From Arthrobacter sp. ov407 (GTDB taxonomy: Bacteria; Actinomycetota; Actinomycetes; Actinomycetales; Micrococcaceae), in the NCBI RefSeq assembly GCF_900102895.1, contig NZ_FNGD01000007.1, positions 1 to 64,000 on the forward strand: DNA of 64,000 nt, written 5' to 3'. The notes under the pieces were generated by a model. That model worked only from the letters and a program-made list of their open reading frames with translations, did not search any database and was not told where the DNA came from. A program made the translations under genes and the position numbers. Of this stretch, positions 46,661 to 58,184 are shown piece after piece (position 1 is the first letter of the stretch; every line of letters begins with the position of its first letter).

Positions 46661-47797
46661 CTAATGCATCGTGAAGCGGCGGGCGATCAATGCATTCACC
46701 GCCGGAACTGCGGCGACTCCTCCGATGGCCCGGTTCCGCACCGCCAAGAGGCCGTCCGCGAGGGGCCGGCCCAGGGCCATGTTGATTTCAGCCTGGCGCG
46801 CGGCCCTGGCCGCCGCCCGCCGTCGGGTGCGTTCAAAGGTATTCAAGGCGACCGCTACGTCCTGACCGCGCACGGCGGCCGACACAATCGGTGCCAGCGC
46901 CGCAGCATCCAGCCAGCCCAGATTCATGCCCTGCCCGCCGATGGGACTGACCTCATGGGCCGCATCCCCGATCATCGCCACCCGGCCGGTCACCATCCGG
47001 CGGGCCAGGCGAGTGCGGACGCCGAAGCGGCTGAGCATGCTGTTGGTCCCGGCGTCGATGTCGAGCCCGGTCCGCTCGCGCACGCAGCGCATGAGCCACC
47101 GGGCGTCGTCGCCCGTAGTGTCGTCGGCGCCCAGCCGGACCACCCAGCGGCGGAGTTGGCCGGGCAACGGGAACGACTCCACGATGCCGGCCCCGGCCAG
47201 GAAGAGCGCGGCGTCCGGACCGAACCCGGTGTGGTCCGCGAAGTCGCCCATGAGGTAGCTGTCCGGGTATTCTTTCGCGCGCGATGCGACGCCCTGCAGC
47301 GCCCGCACCGTGGAGCGAACGCCGTCGGCGGCAATGACCAGCGGCGCCGTATAGCGCAGGGGGCCGCACCCGGAGACGGCTTCCACGGTGACCCGGGCGC
47401 CGTCGTCGGACAGCCTGGTGAGGCGGACGCCGCGGTGGAGGGCGCCGTCGTCGAGCTCCCTGACCCGCCGTTCCAGCAGCGCCTCCGTACGGCGCTGGGG
47501 CAGGGACAGGATGAACGGAAAACGGTCCGAGACGCCGGCAAAGGACATGTGGGCGAGGCATTTCCCGTCGGCCAGGGCGACTCCGCGGCGGATCGGGATG
47601 CCTTCGGCAACCAGGTCATCGGCAACGCCGGTTCCCGCGAGCGCGGCCAGCGCCGGCGGGTGGATGCCGATGGCACGCGAATGTTGTTCCGGCGCGCTCC
47701 GCTGTTCCAGGATCTGCACATCCACGCCGTCCTGCAGCAGCAGCGCGGCCATGAACAGTCCCACCGGACCCGCACCGATGATCAGTACGTCAGTCAC
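46661..47797 (-). CDS. FAD-dependent monooxygenase (PKS tailoring)
   Basis: A 378-residue flavoprotein monooxygenase of the PHBH fold. VLIIGAGPVGLFMAALLL binds FAD, VIAADGVRSTV is the DG motif, and AMIGDAAHEVSPIGGQGMNLG is the GD motif. Such enzymes hydroxylate aromatic rings using NADPH and O2. Its start overlaps the end of the methyltransferase gene by 8 bp, and a type III polyketide synthase lies upstream. This order suggests that it hydroxylates a polyketide phenol to a hydroquinone or quinone. The product is not known. Confidence 0.85.
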   Translation of the reverse strand: MTDVLIIGAGPVGLFMAALLLQDGVDVQILEQRSAPEQHSRAIGIHPPALAALAGTGVADDLVAEGIPIRRGVALADGKCLAHMSFAGVSDRFPFILSLPQRRTEALLERRVRELDDGALHRGVRLTRLSDDGARVTVEAVSGCGPLRYTAPLVIAADGVRSTVRALQGVASRAKEYPDSYLMGDFADHTGFGPDAALFLAGAGIVESFPLPGQLRRWVVRLGADDTTGDDARWLMRCVRERTGLDIDAGTNSMLSRFGVRTRLARRMVTGRVAMIGDAAHEVSPIGGQGMNLGWLDAAALAPIVSAAVRGQDVAVALNTFERTRRRAAARAARQAEINMALGRPLADGLLAVRNRAIGGVAAVPAVNALIARRFTMH

Positions 47798-48500
47798 GGG
47801 AAGCGGGCCTCTCCGGGTAGTCGCCGTCGGAAGTGTCCAGAAGCAGCAGGTTCCGGAATGGGGCGTGGCGGGCCACTGTCCAGCCCGGCGGAGCGGCGGC
47901 GGCCAGCTCCGCGCTGGTGTAGCTTCGCCGGATCGAGGTCAGCCCGTCCTGCCGGATGTAGGAGCCGGCGAGCACCCAGGAGCCGGCAGAGAAGAGCGCG
48001 TAGGCGGCGGGGCTGCGGCGGATGTCGTTGTGGATGACGGCGTCATTGGACAACATGGCGGACTCGGCAAGGAACGCTTCCAGCCCGCCGAGGTGGTGCA
48101 GGACGTGGTTGGACACCACGAGGTGGTACCGGTGGCCCTCTTCGAGCAGTTCGGCAGAGCTCGCCTGGCGAAACGCCACGTCCGCCGTCGCGTGGCGGCC
48201 GCGGGCGAACAGGATTGCCCGCGGGTCCGGGTCGATGGCGGTGACGTCGAGGCGCAGTCCGTCCCGGGCGGCCCATCGGGCAAGCAGCACCGAAACGTCG
48301 CCCCCGCCGCACCCGATGTCCAGCAGGGACGTGGGGGAGTCAGGGGTCAGCCGCGGCCGGATCCGGGACCGATAGATGCCGCGCCAACCGGCGACCACAC
48401 GGTTGACGAGCGCAAACTGGGCATAGGTGCGCTCCAGGCGGCCGGGATCGCAGCCGGGCAGGTCCATTTCCTCGACGGCGTCCGACGCGCGGTCCCGCAA
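47790..48500 (-). CDS. Class I SAM-dependent methyltransferase (PKS tailoring)
   Basis: A 236-residue protein. SLLDIGCGGGDVSVLLARWA is the SAM-binding motif, AIDPDP the acidic end of strand 2, and VVSNHVLHHL motif IV. The start at 48500 is TTG; in the upstream stretch that is open in this frame there is no ATG or GTG, only a CTG at about 48567. The start is therefore uncertain. The gene stands between a type III PKS and an FAD monooxygenase, with an 8-bp overlap to the latter, and probably methylates the polyketide. Confidence 0.82.
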   Translation of the reverse strand: MRDRASDAVEEMDLPGCDPGRLERTYAQFALVNRVVAGWRGIYRSRIRPRLTPDSPTSLLDIGCGGGDVSVLLARWAARDGLRLDVTAIDPDPRAILFARGRHATADVAFRQASSAELLEEGHRYHLVVSNHVLHHLGGLEAFLAESAMLSNDAVIHNDIRRSPAAYALFSAGSWVLAGSYIRQDGLTSIRRSYTSAELAAAAPPGWTVARHAPFRNLLLLDTSDGDYPERPASRD

Positions 48501-48562
48501 AAGGGCCGCCCGGAGGCGTTCCGTGCTCTGCTTCGCGCTGAACGGTTTCAGGGTGGCCGCTT

Positions 48563-49789
48563 TCAGACCTGCACCGCTACTGGCTCAGCGGGCTCCGCGT
48601 CGGACTCATGGCGCGGGGCCTTCGCGGGTCGCGGGGCAGCCAGCCGGGTGAAGAGCGCCGTTTCCACCGTCAGGCCAGGGCCGAAGGCCATGGAGCAGAT
48701 CCGTTCCGCGCCGGGGCCGCCCGGGGAGGCCCCGCCGTCGTCCGCGGCCGGCAGGTCCAGGATGTGCTTGATGACGAACAGGACGGTGGCGCTGCTCATG
48801 TTGCCGAAGTTCCGCAGGGTTTCGCGGGCGGGGACCAGCTGTTCGTCGCTGAGGTCCAGCCTGGACTGGACCTTGTCCAGAATGCTCCGGCCGCCCGGGT
48901 GGATGCCCCAGTGCTGGATGTCCCGGTAGGGGAGTCCCTGCAACGAACTGTCGCGGGACAGGAGAGGTTCGAGGGCGCCGATGATGTGGTCATCGATGAT
49001 GTGCGGGACATAGTTGCCCAGAACCATCTCGAAGCCCTCGTCGCCGATGTTCCAGGCCATCGAGTCCTCCCCGACGGGCGTCAGAACGGTTTCGAAGTGG
49101 TCCAGCCGCAGTAGGGGCGGTTCGTCTGGAATGTCCCGGGCAGTAATGATGGCCGCCGCAGCGCCGTCGGCAAACAAGGCCGATCCCATGATGGTGTCGG
49201 GATCATTAGAGGTCCGGACGTGGAGGGAACAGAGTTCGGCGCAGACCACCAGCACCGTTGCATCCGGATCCGCCTCACAAAATGACTTCGCGGCCCGCAG
49301 CGCCGGGAACGCGGCGTAGCAGCCCATGAATCCGAGGTGGTACCGCTGGACGGCCGGGTCCAGGCCGAGGGCCCGGACAATCTTGTAGTCCGGGCCCGGA
49401 TTGAAGAATCCGGTACAGGAGACGGTGATCAGGTGCGTGATGTCCGGCGCATCGACTCCCGGGCAGGCATCCAGCGCTTTTTGGGCGGCCTCAATGAAGA
49501 GCTTGGTCGCTTCCGTGGCGAAAATGCCGTTCCGGATTTTGGTGCTGGGGCTGAGCACCAAGCCGGTGGCCGGGTCGAAGAACTGGGGATTTTCAGCCTG
49601 GCTGTCCGCGGTGAGTTCTTCCACTGCCGTGTGCCGGGTGTCAATGGCTGCGGAATCAAAGCAAGTGTTGACGAGCCGGGATCCGAGCCGTGTGAGGCCC
49701 GGCTGGGCCGCGAAAACGGCCCTGGCCTCGGGCTGGACCAGGATGGTTGGCGGAACTGCAGTTTCCAAGGACCTCAGGTAGACCGTCAT
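48563..49789 (-). CDS. Type III polyketide synthase
   Basis: A 408-residue chalcone-synthase-like homodimeric enzyme that condenses malonyl units onto an acyl-CoA starter. The catalytic Cys lies in GFMGCYAAFPALR, the His in WGIHPGGRSILDK and the Asn in NFGNMSSATV. CTGFFNPGPDY is typical of bacterial alkylresorcinol or alkylpyrone synthases. A C-terminal Pro/Ala-rich tail of about 30 residues is extra. It begins an operon with a methyltransferase and an FAD monooxygenase. Phenolic lipids are the expected product class, by analogy with srsABC of Streptomyces. Confidence 0.92.
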   Translation of the reverse strand: MTVYLRSLETAVPPTILVQPEARAVFAAQPGLTRLGSRLVNTCFDSAAIDTRHTAVEELTADSQAENPQFFDPATGLVLSPSTKIRNGIFATEATKLFIEAAQKALDACPGVDAPDITHLITVSCTGFFNPGPDYKIVRALGLDPAVQRYHLGFMGCYAAFPALRAAKSFCEADPDATVLVVCAELCSLHVRTSNDPDTIMGSALFADGAAAAIITARDIPDEPPLLRLDHFETVLTPVGEDSMAWNIGDEGFEMVLGNYVPHIIDDHIIGALEPLLSRDSSLQGLPYRDIQHWGIHPGGRSILDKVQSRLDLSDEQLVPARETLRNFGNMSSATVLFVIKHILDLPAADDGGASPGGPGAERICSMAFGPGLTVETALFTRLAAPRPAKAPRHESDAEPAEPVAVQV

Positions 49790-49893
49790 GGTTCATTCTC
49801 AGTGAGGCCGCCGCCAAAGACAATGGAACGGCCCTGAGATTCGGTACCAGGCCGGGCTGGACAACTTCGGCGTGAAGTAGCACGATCTCACAT

Positions 49894-50343
49894 GTGACCA
49901 GCAAATCCGACCAGGCGCAGCACTTGCGCGACCTCGCGCGGTTGCGCCGCGTCCGTGACCGGATGGACCGGGAGTACGCACAACCGCTGGACGTCGAGGC
50001 CCTTGCCCGCGGCGCCCACATGTCGGCCGGGCACCTCAGCCGCGAGTTCCGCCTCGCGTACGGCGAGTCGCCGTACAGCTACCTGATGACGCGGCGCATC
50101 GAACGCGCGATGGCGCTGCTGCGCCGCGGCGACCTCAGCGTCACCGAGGTCTGCTTCACGGTCGGCTGCTCGTCCCTGGGCACCTTCAGCACCCGCTTCA
50201 CCGAACTGGTCGGCGTGCCGCCCAGCGTCTACCGGCGCGAGGCTGCCCGCGCGACCGCGGGGATGCCGTCCTGCGTCGCGAAACAGGTCACCAGACCGGT
50301 CAGGAATCGAGAAGTGCCGGCCCCCGAACCGCAGCTAGCATGA
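49894..50343 (+). CDS. AraC-family transcriptional regulator
   Basis: A 149-residue protein, little more than the AraC DNA-binding domain. Two helix-turn-helix units are seen: LARGAHMSAGHLSREFRLAYGESPYSYLMTRRIERA and LSVTEVCFTVGCSSLGTFSTRFTELVGVPPSVYRR. There is no separate ligand domain, so it may respond to a partner or to its own abundance. The GTG start is used. Its stop overlaps the ATG of the VOC gene (ATGA). It probably controls the VOC and UvrA-like genes and may autoregulate. Confidence 0.88.
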   Translation: MTSKSDQAQHLRDLARLRRVRDRMDREYAQPLDVEALARGAHMSAGHLSREFRLAYGESPYSYLMTRRIERAMALLRRGDLSVTEVCFTVGCSSLGTFSTRFTELVGVPPSVYRREAARATAGMPSCVAKQVTRPVRNREVPAPEPQLA

Positions 50344-50759
50344 ATTTCATGGACATCAACATTCACGCGAGCTTCCTCCCACACAACGATCCCGACGCCG
50401 CCGTGGCCTTCTATCGCGACACGCTCGGCTTTGAGGTCCGCAACGACGTCGGATACGGCGGGATGCGCTGGATCACGGTCGGCCCGGCCGACCAGCCGGG
50501 CACATCAATCGTCCTGGAGCCGCCGGCCGCCGACCCCGGTGTCACCGACGACGAGCGCCGCACCATCGACGAGATGATGGCCAAGGGCACCTACGCCCGC
50601 ATCCTCCTGGCCACCAAGGACGTCAACGCTACCTTCGAGCGGCTGCAGGCCAGCGGCGCCGAAGTGGTCCAAGAGCCGACAGAGCAGGCCTACGGGGTTC
50701 GCGACTGCGCCTTCCGCGATCCCGCGGGCAACCTGATCCGCATCCAGCAGCCGCTCTGA
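50340..50759 (+). CDS. VOC (glyoxalase/bleomycin-resistance fold) protein
   Basis: A 139-residue protein with two beta-alpha-beta-beta-beta modules (DPDAAVAFYRDTLGFEVRNDV, then DVNATFERLQASGAEVVQEPTEQAYG) ending CAFRDPAGNLIRI. The fold is used for drug binding, for metal-dependent glyoxalases and for ring-cleaving dioxygenases. It overlaps the AraC gene by 4 bp and precedes a UvrA-like gene, which favours a resistance or stress role. The ligand is unknown. Confidence 0.88.
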   Translation: MNFMDINIHASFLPHNDPDAAVAFYRDTLGFEVRNDVGYGGMRWITVGPADQPGTSIVLEPPAADPGVTDDERRTIDEMMAKGTYARILLATKDVNATFERLQASGAEVVQEPTEQAYGVRDCAFRDPAGNLIRIQQPL

Positions 50760-50882
50760 GCCATCGGCCGACGCAGGACAAGGCGGATGCAGGAGAAGGC
50801 ACAGTGCCGGAAGCTGGTTAGATAGAGCACAGTGACGCTGAGGGACACCGCGCAGGCGGCCCCGCAAACAGATGGAGACACC

Positions 50883-53273
<2,391 letters not shown>

Positions 53274-53293
53274 GGCTGCCGAGGAAGACGGGA

Positions 53294-55033
53294 TCAGTCC
53301 GCCTGGTCTTCAGCCGTCTTGCGCGTGGTGAACGGCAGGACGAGCCTTGACTGGTGGGCGGCGTCGCGGTAGATCTTATGGGTGACGGGCCGGCCCACCG
53401 GCAGGTGGAAGGCATCCGGCGGCAGCAGCGCATTGTGCTCGTCGGCCAGCGGCTCGCCGTTGGACAGTTCCACGGTCAGGGTGTGACCGGGTTTGAAGGT
53501 GTTCGCGAAGGGGTAGAGGCGCAGCACGTACTCCTCAATCGTCCCCGGCTCCACCGGAACCGATCGGGTGTGCGGGTGGTGCGGGCTGCCTTCGGTGGTC
53601 CGCTCGTCGAGCTCGCGGTGCGAGGCCTTGAGGTAGCCGCTGGTGATGAGCTGGCGCTTGCCGTTGGGGGCGTAGTCCCACAGGCGCAGGATGAAGTTGG
53701 TGTCCGGCTGGTCGATCTCGGCGAAGATGTGCGCGGCGCCGGTGCCGATCAGCTCCGTGTCTTCTTCGAAGACAGGGGTGGACCAGCTGATGATCTCCAC
53801 CGTGTCGGTCACCGTCAGCGGCGCCTGGTAGAAGCCGTCAGGGGCGGCGTACTCCGCACCCATCAGCTCGGGCTCGGTGGACAGCTTGTGGCGCGGGCGC
53901 AGGTAGAGCGACTTGTACTCGATGTCCTTCGGCGGCCATGCCTCGGCGGTCACGAACTCGCGGGAGCCCTCCACGAAGACGCTCACGGCCGGCTCGTCCA
54001 TGACTCCGTTGTCGATGCCCTTGATCCAGTAGTCGTACCAGCGGAACATCTTGTCGTGTTCTTCGATAAAGGGACGCGACTGCATCGGCGGGTACGGGCC
54101 GATGTCCAGCTTCTTGGGCCCCTTCAGCTCGTTGAACAGCTCGATTGTGCCATCCATGGTCCAACCGCGGCCCTGGTCGATCTGCAGCCAAACCGGGATG
54201 TCGATGTTCGGGGCCAGCGTGATGGGATTGCGCTCCTCGTACCAGTCCCCATCGAGCTCGTTCATGACGATGTCGAACCAGGCTTCGTGGTTCTTCGGGT
54301 AGTTCAGGACGTGGACCAGGTTCGGCCAGGCGGCGACGTCCGGATCCTGCAGGCGCTTCTCGACGAGCCTCGTCAGCTCTTCGGGGGAGTACTTCTCGAT
54401 CATGCGGGACTTGACGTTGTCGGTGAACGCCCAGCCGGAGTCGCCGCCGCGGCCCTCACGGGCGGCACGCGGCATGAACCACATGACGCCGCCGTGGTAG
54501 GTCGTCTCGTAGAAGTCGTAGTGGCCGCCGGAGACGAAGATCGCCTTCAGGTGCGGCGGGCGCTCGGCCGCGGCCAGCACCTGCATGGAGCCGAAGTAGG
54601 AGATGCCGACCATGCCAACGCTGCCGTCGCACCACGGCTGCTCGGCGACCCACTCGATGAAGTCGTACGCATCCTGGCCAAGCGAGACGCCGCCGGCGTT
54701 GTAATTGCCGATGTGCTCGCCGCCGGAGTGGCCGGAGCCACGCAGGTCGCCGATGACGTGGACGTAGTCTTCCTTGACGATGCGGGCGATGTCGCCGGCC
54801 TCGATGCAGCCGTCCCACATCGGGCTGGGCCGCCGCTGCGGCGGCGTGGTCAGGGCGAGAGCCTGCAGCTCCTTGCCGTACGGGCTCAGGGCGACCAGCG
54901 CCGGCCGCGGCTTGTCCTCAACACCCTGATAGGCGTCCGCGGCGAGCCCGACGCCGTCCCGCATGGGGACCCGGAGGTCCTTGCGAACGGCAATCTTCTC
55001 CCCACCGGCATTCAGTAGCTGGAAGTCATCCAT
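53294..55033 (-). CDS. CocE/NonD family acyl hydrolase
   Basis: A 579-residue serine hydrolase of the Xaa-Pro dipeptidyl-peptidase/cocaine-esterase family. The N-terminal alpha/beta domain has DLRVPMRDGVGLAADAY, DLRGSGHSGGE and the nucleophile in GISYFGSM. The C-terminal jelly-roll domain (about residues 355-560) has YLRPRHKLSTEP and VEPGTIEEYVLRLYP. It hydrolyses esters or amides. The ATG at 55033 is chosen because GAGGAGATC precedes it. It overlaps the end of the MBL gene by 8 bp and is the last gene of the leftward catabolic operon. Confidence 0.88.
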   Translation of the reverse strand: MDDFQLLNAGGEKIAVRKDLRVPMRDGVGLAADAYQGVEDKPRPALVALSPYGKELQALALTTPPQRRPSPMWDGCIEAGDIARIVKEDYVHVIGDLRGSGHSGGEHIGNYNAGGVSLGQDAYDFIEWVAEQPWCDGSVGMVGISYFGSMQVLAAAERPPHLKAIFVSGGHYDFYETTYHGGVMWFMPRAAREGRGGDSGWAFTDNVKSRMIEKYSPEELTRLVEKRLQDPDVAAWPNLVHVLNYPKNHEAWFDIVMNELDGDWYEERNPITLAPNIDIPVWLQIDQGRGWTMDGTIELFNELKGPKKLDIGPYPPMQSRPFIEEHDKMFRWYDYWIKGIDNGVMDEPAVSVFVEGSREFVTAEAWPPKDIEYKSLYLRPRHKLSTEPELMGAEYAAPDGFYQAPLTVTDTVEIISWSTPVFEEDTELIGTGAAHIFAEIDQPDTNFILRLWDYAPNGKRQLITSGYLKASHRELDERTTEGSPHHPHTRSVPVEPGTIEEYVLRLYPFANTFKPGHTLTVELSNGEPLADEHNALLPPDAFHLPVGRPVTHKIYRDAAHQSRLVLPFTTRKTAEDQAD

Positions 55034-55994
55034 GAGTGTTGATCTCCTCATCGTCGGTCATGTGGTCGAATGTCGTGCGGTAGCCGTTGAGCGTCGTGAA
55101 GAACGGGGACGGTTCCAAGGCGGGGTCCCCCTCGTAGCCAAGATCCTCGGCCACGCGGGCGTAGGGGGAGTACGGTGAACCTGAATCCTGCAGCCCGGCA
55201 GCCAAGCAGTCGTTGGCCGCACTATTGACGCGGGCTTCGATCTCCAGGCTCCCCTTAAGCGCTTCCTCGGCCTGTCCGGCGTCGAGCTCTACGCCGTAGG
55301 GCGTGCCGTCCGCGCGACGATACGGGTGGCCCAGGTAGAGGTGCCGCGGACGGATCTCGTCGCGGAGGTACTGCAGGCTTGCGCGGTAGCCAGCCGGGTC
55401 CACGAATCCGGGGAAGCCGTTGGCCGCACCGTGGACCTGCACGGCGTCGCCGACGAATACGTCGTTTTGTCCGTTAATGACGTACGCCACGGATCCGCGG
55501 GTGTGGCCCGGAATCGAGTGCACGGTGACGGTGAAGTCGCCGCCGAGTGAGATGGTCTCGCCTCCCCGCACCAGCAGCGTAGGCTCCATCTCGCCCGAGA
55601 TGACGGCATTCGTCGCTTCGGTCAGTTTCGCCTCGCCGTCGGGGTCATCCAGGTACTGCGCCCGTCCGGCGAGGTACTCGTCCACATGCGCCCGGCGCGA
55701 GCGCAACATCGGTGCGTCGGCCTCGTGGATGACCACCTGCGCGCGCCGTCCGGTGAGCTCCCACAGGGCGTAAGCGCCACCGATGTGGTCGATATGTCCG
55801 TGGGTCAGCAGGATCCAGCGAACGTCCTCGATCCGGCGGCCGATCGCCTCCAGTGCCGGCACCATGCCTTCGGCGGGCGAGGAAGCGATTCCCGTGTCGA
55901 CGATCGCGGGTTCCGGGGCGTCGATGAAGAAGCTGTATAGACCGAACCGCCCCCACGGCGAGACAAGGGGGTGAACGGCGACTGACTTAGTCAT
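55026..55994 (-). CDS. MBL-fold metallohydrolase
   Basis: A 322-residue metallo-beta-lactamase-fold enzyme. THGHIDHIGG is the HxHxDH zinc motif, SIPGHTRGS holds the third His, and VFVGDAV the bridging Asp. YLGHPYRRADG gives a late His. The family includes lactonases, glyoxalase II and thioesterases. Its ATG overlaps the esterase stop (ATGA), and its end overlaps the CocE gene, so it is translationally coupled to both. A lactonase or thioesterase step is the likeliest role. Confidence 0.88.
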   Translation of the reverse strand: MTKSVAVHPLVSPWGRFGLYSFFIDAPEPAIVDTGIASSPAEGMVPALEAIGRRIEDVRWILLTHGHIDHIGGAYALWELTGRRAQVVIHEADAPMLRSRRAHVDEYLAGRAQYLDDPDGEAKLTEATNAVISGEMEPTLLVRGGETISLGGDFTVTVHSIPGHTRGSVAYVINGQNDVFVGDAVQVHGAANGFPGFVDPAGYRASLQYLRDEIRPRHLYLGHPYRRADGTPYGVELDAGQAEEALKGSLEIEARVNSAANDCLAAGLQDSGSPYSPYARVAEDLGYEGDPALEPSPFFTTLNGYRTTFDHMTDDEEINTHG

Positions 55995-56941
55995 TGCGCT
56001 GTGCCCCCTTTAATCCCGGTGCTCCCGCCCAGGAAAGCGGCGGTCTCTTCGAAAGGCCCGTAGAACTCCGGAATCCAGGAGAAGTTCTGGACGAAGCCGT
56101 GGTTGGCCCCCTCGTAGCGGCTGACGGCCGAGTAGACGCCGGCCTCCCTGAGGCGCAGGCCGTAGAGCTCGCCCTCGTCACGCAGGGGGTCGTGCTCGGC
56201 GGTGATGATCAGGGCCGGCGGCAGGCCGGCGAGGTCCGGGCGCTTGATGGGGGAGACGAGTGGATCCGCCGGGTCCGCCCCGCTCTCGAGGTAGAAGGAA
56301 TTGAACGGCAACAAACCCGCCGTCTCCAGTCCGTATCCTTCGGCGTTCTCCCGCAGCGACGCGTAACGGTCGACGTCGAAGTCCAGGTCCAGCGACGGGT
56401 AGAACAGGATCTGGTGCGTGATCGCAGTGAACCCGTCATCGTGGGCCCTCGCGCTGACGGCGGCCACAAAGTTGCCGCCCGAGCTGTCGCCAGCGATAGC
56501 GAGGTTCTTTCCGTCCCAGCCCAGGTTGCCGCCCTGCTCGGCGGCCCAGCGGACCACGGCGTAGCAGTCGTCAAGGCCGGCAGGGAAGGAGGCTTCGGGG
56601 GCCAGCCGATAGCCCACCGAGATGACCTTATGGCCGGTTTCCTTGGCCAGGGATCGCGCGACGTGGTCGTGCGTGTCCAGGCTGCCCAGGAAGAACGCTC
56701 CGCCGTGGAAATACACCAGCACGCCGTAAGCGTCGGCCTCGGCCGGCGTGTAGATCCGCACGGGCACCTCGCCCGATAGCGTCACTGCCGTGGCGTCCTC
56801 GACAGAGTGCAGCGGGAGACGCACTTCCAGCGGGGAAACCTGCGCGGCCTCGCCCGCACGCATGGCTTCGGGGTTCAAGGGAGAACTATCGGGTGCCGGC
56901 AAGGTTCCGAGGATTTTGGCGATTTCGGGATGGATCGTCAT
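55991..56941 (-). CDS. Alpha/beta hydrolase, HSL-type esterase
   Basis: A 316-residue carboxylesterase of the hormone-sensitive-lipase group. VYFHGGAFFLGS is the oxyanion-hole motif, AGDSSGGNF carries the nucleophile Ser, TAEHDPLRDEG the Asp and GANHGFVQNF the His. The ATG at 56941 gives the family N-terminus MTIHPEIAKIL and lies 5 bp behind the monooxygenase stop. Its stop overlaps the MBL start by 4 bp. It acts on short acyl or aryl esters in the cytosol. Confidence 0.9.
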   Translation of the reverse strand: MTIHPEIAKILGTLPAPDSSPLNPEAMRAGEAAQVSPLEVRLPLHSVEDATAVTLSGEVPVRIYTPAEADAYGVLVYFHGGAFFLGSLDTHDHVARSLAKETGHKVISVGYRLAPEASFPAGLDDCYAVVRWAAEQGGNLGWDGKNLAIAGDSSGGNFVAAVSARAHDDGFTAITHQILFYPSLDLDFDVDRYASLRENAEGYGLETAGLLPFNSFYLESGADPADPLVSPIKRPDLAGLPPALIITAEHDPLRDEGELYGLRLREAGVYSAVSRYEGANHGFVQNFSWIPEFYGPFEETAAFLGGSTGIKGGTAQ

Positions 56942-56946
56942 GGCGT

Positions 56947-58104
56947 TCAGCCCTTCGACTGTGCTGGTGCGGTTACGCTGGTGGGCTTCTGGGACGTCGG
57001 CATCTGCGCAGCGGGTTTCTGACCAGGGAAAACGTCGTTGACCTCTTCCTCGGACCACCCCTGCCGCGAGATGCGCTGCAGTTCGTCCGTCACCGGCTTG
57101 CGGATCGCCTGGAACAGGGCCAGAGCCTCCTTGACCGAGCCCGCCTGGGCCAGGGCGTCGGCCAGGGCTCCCGCGTCCTCAATGGCAGAGTTCGCGCCCT
57201 GGCCCTGGTGGTGCAGCATGGAGTGAGCCGCATCGCCCATGAGGACCACGGAGGCCTTGTGCCAGGTGTCGACGGGGTCGATGTCGTACACCGCGCGGAT
57301 GTTCACGGTCTCCATGTCGAGGCCGCGGGTGATGTTCACCAGCCGCTCGTCGAAGCCGTCCACGGTGGCCAAGAGGCCTTCCTTGGTTACCTCGGGCGCC
57401 CAGGTGCCGTCCGGGTTCAGGGCGGTGATGTCGAAGGACATCTGGTTGCGGTGGCGCAGCGGCAGCAGGTAGACCTTGGTGCCCTTTCCGATGTACATCC
57501 GCAGGTTGTCGTCGAACACCAGGCCGTGGGCGTCGTCGGCGGAAATCACTGCACGGTAGGCGTGCTCTCCGGAGAACACCGGGCCCTTGTCGCTGAAGAG
57601 CTGCTCCCGCACCACGGACTTGATGCCGTCGGCACCGACCACCAGGTCGGCCTCAACCGTTTCTCCGTTGGTGAAGGTCAGGACGGAGCGGCCGCCCTTG
57701 TCCTCGATGGTCTCCAGCCTGTGGCCAAGCTGCACCATGCCCTCGGGGAGAACGCCAAGGAGAGCCTCGATGAAGTCGCCGCGATGGATGAGGTACGTCT
57801 GTTTCTCCTCGCCGAACTCCGGCCAGGTGTCCTTCATGATCGGCTCACCCGCGGCCGTGAGGATCTCGAAGTAGTCGCTCGGCGAGCTGACCTTCGCGAC
57901 CGCATCGAAAATGCCCCACTCGCGGAACCGGGCCATGGTGGCGGGGCGCAGGCCGATCCCGGCGCCGACCTCGCCCATCTGGGGAGCCTGCTCGTAGACC
58001 TTGACGTCTGCGCCGAGCAGGCTCAGGGCCTTGGCCGCCGCGGCGCCGCCGTAGCCCGCGCCGATGATGGCGATCTTGAGGTTTTTGATGTCTTCAGCCT
58101 TCAT
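56947..58104 (-). CDS. FAD-dependent aromatic monooxygenase
   Basis: A 385-residue group A flavin monooxygenase. IAIIGAGYGGAAAAKALSLLG binds FAD, VVGADGIKSVVR is the DG motif, and VVLMGDAAHSMLHHQGQGANSAIEDA is the GD motif of salicylate- and hydroxybenzoate-hydroxylase-like enzymes. A Gln/Pro/Ala-rich tail of about 20 residues is unusual. It stands between a phosphotriesterase-family gene and an esterase gene. The family hydroxylates phenols or oxidises related rings with NAD(P)H and O2. Confidence 0.9.
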   Translation of the reverse strand: MKAEDIKNLKIAIIGAGYGGAAAAKALSLLGADVKVYEQAPQMGEVGAGIGLRPATMARFREWGIFDAVAKVSSPSDYFEILTAAGEPIMKDTWPEFGEEKQTYLIHRGDFIEALLGVLPEGMVQLGHRLETIEDKGGRSVLTFTNGETVEADLVVGADGIKSVVREQLFSDKGPVFSGEHAYRAVISADDAHGLVFDDNLRMYIGKGTKVYLLPLRHRNQMSFDITALNPDGTWAPEVTKEGLLATVDGFDERLVNITRGLDMETVNIRAVYDIDPVDTWHKASVVLMGDAAHSMLHHQGQGANSAIEDAGALADALAQAGSVKEALALFQAIRKPVTDELQRISRQGWSEEEVNDVFPGQKPAAQMPTSQKPTSVTAPAQSKG

Positions 58105-58184
58105 TGGATGTGTCTCTTTCTTGACTCTTTCCTGGCCCGGGCCAGGAAAGGGGGGCGGTTAAGTTGGGGGTGGTCTGCGCGGGG

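Noticed and set aside
44828..48037. A 1069-codon plus-strand frame across deformylase, lipoprotein and monooxygenase
   Set aside because: It runs antisense through three genes with clear catalytic motifs or signal peptide on the minus strand; length alone reflects GC bias.
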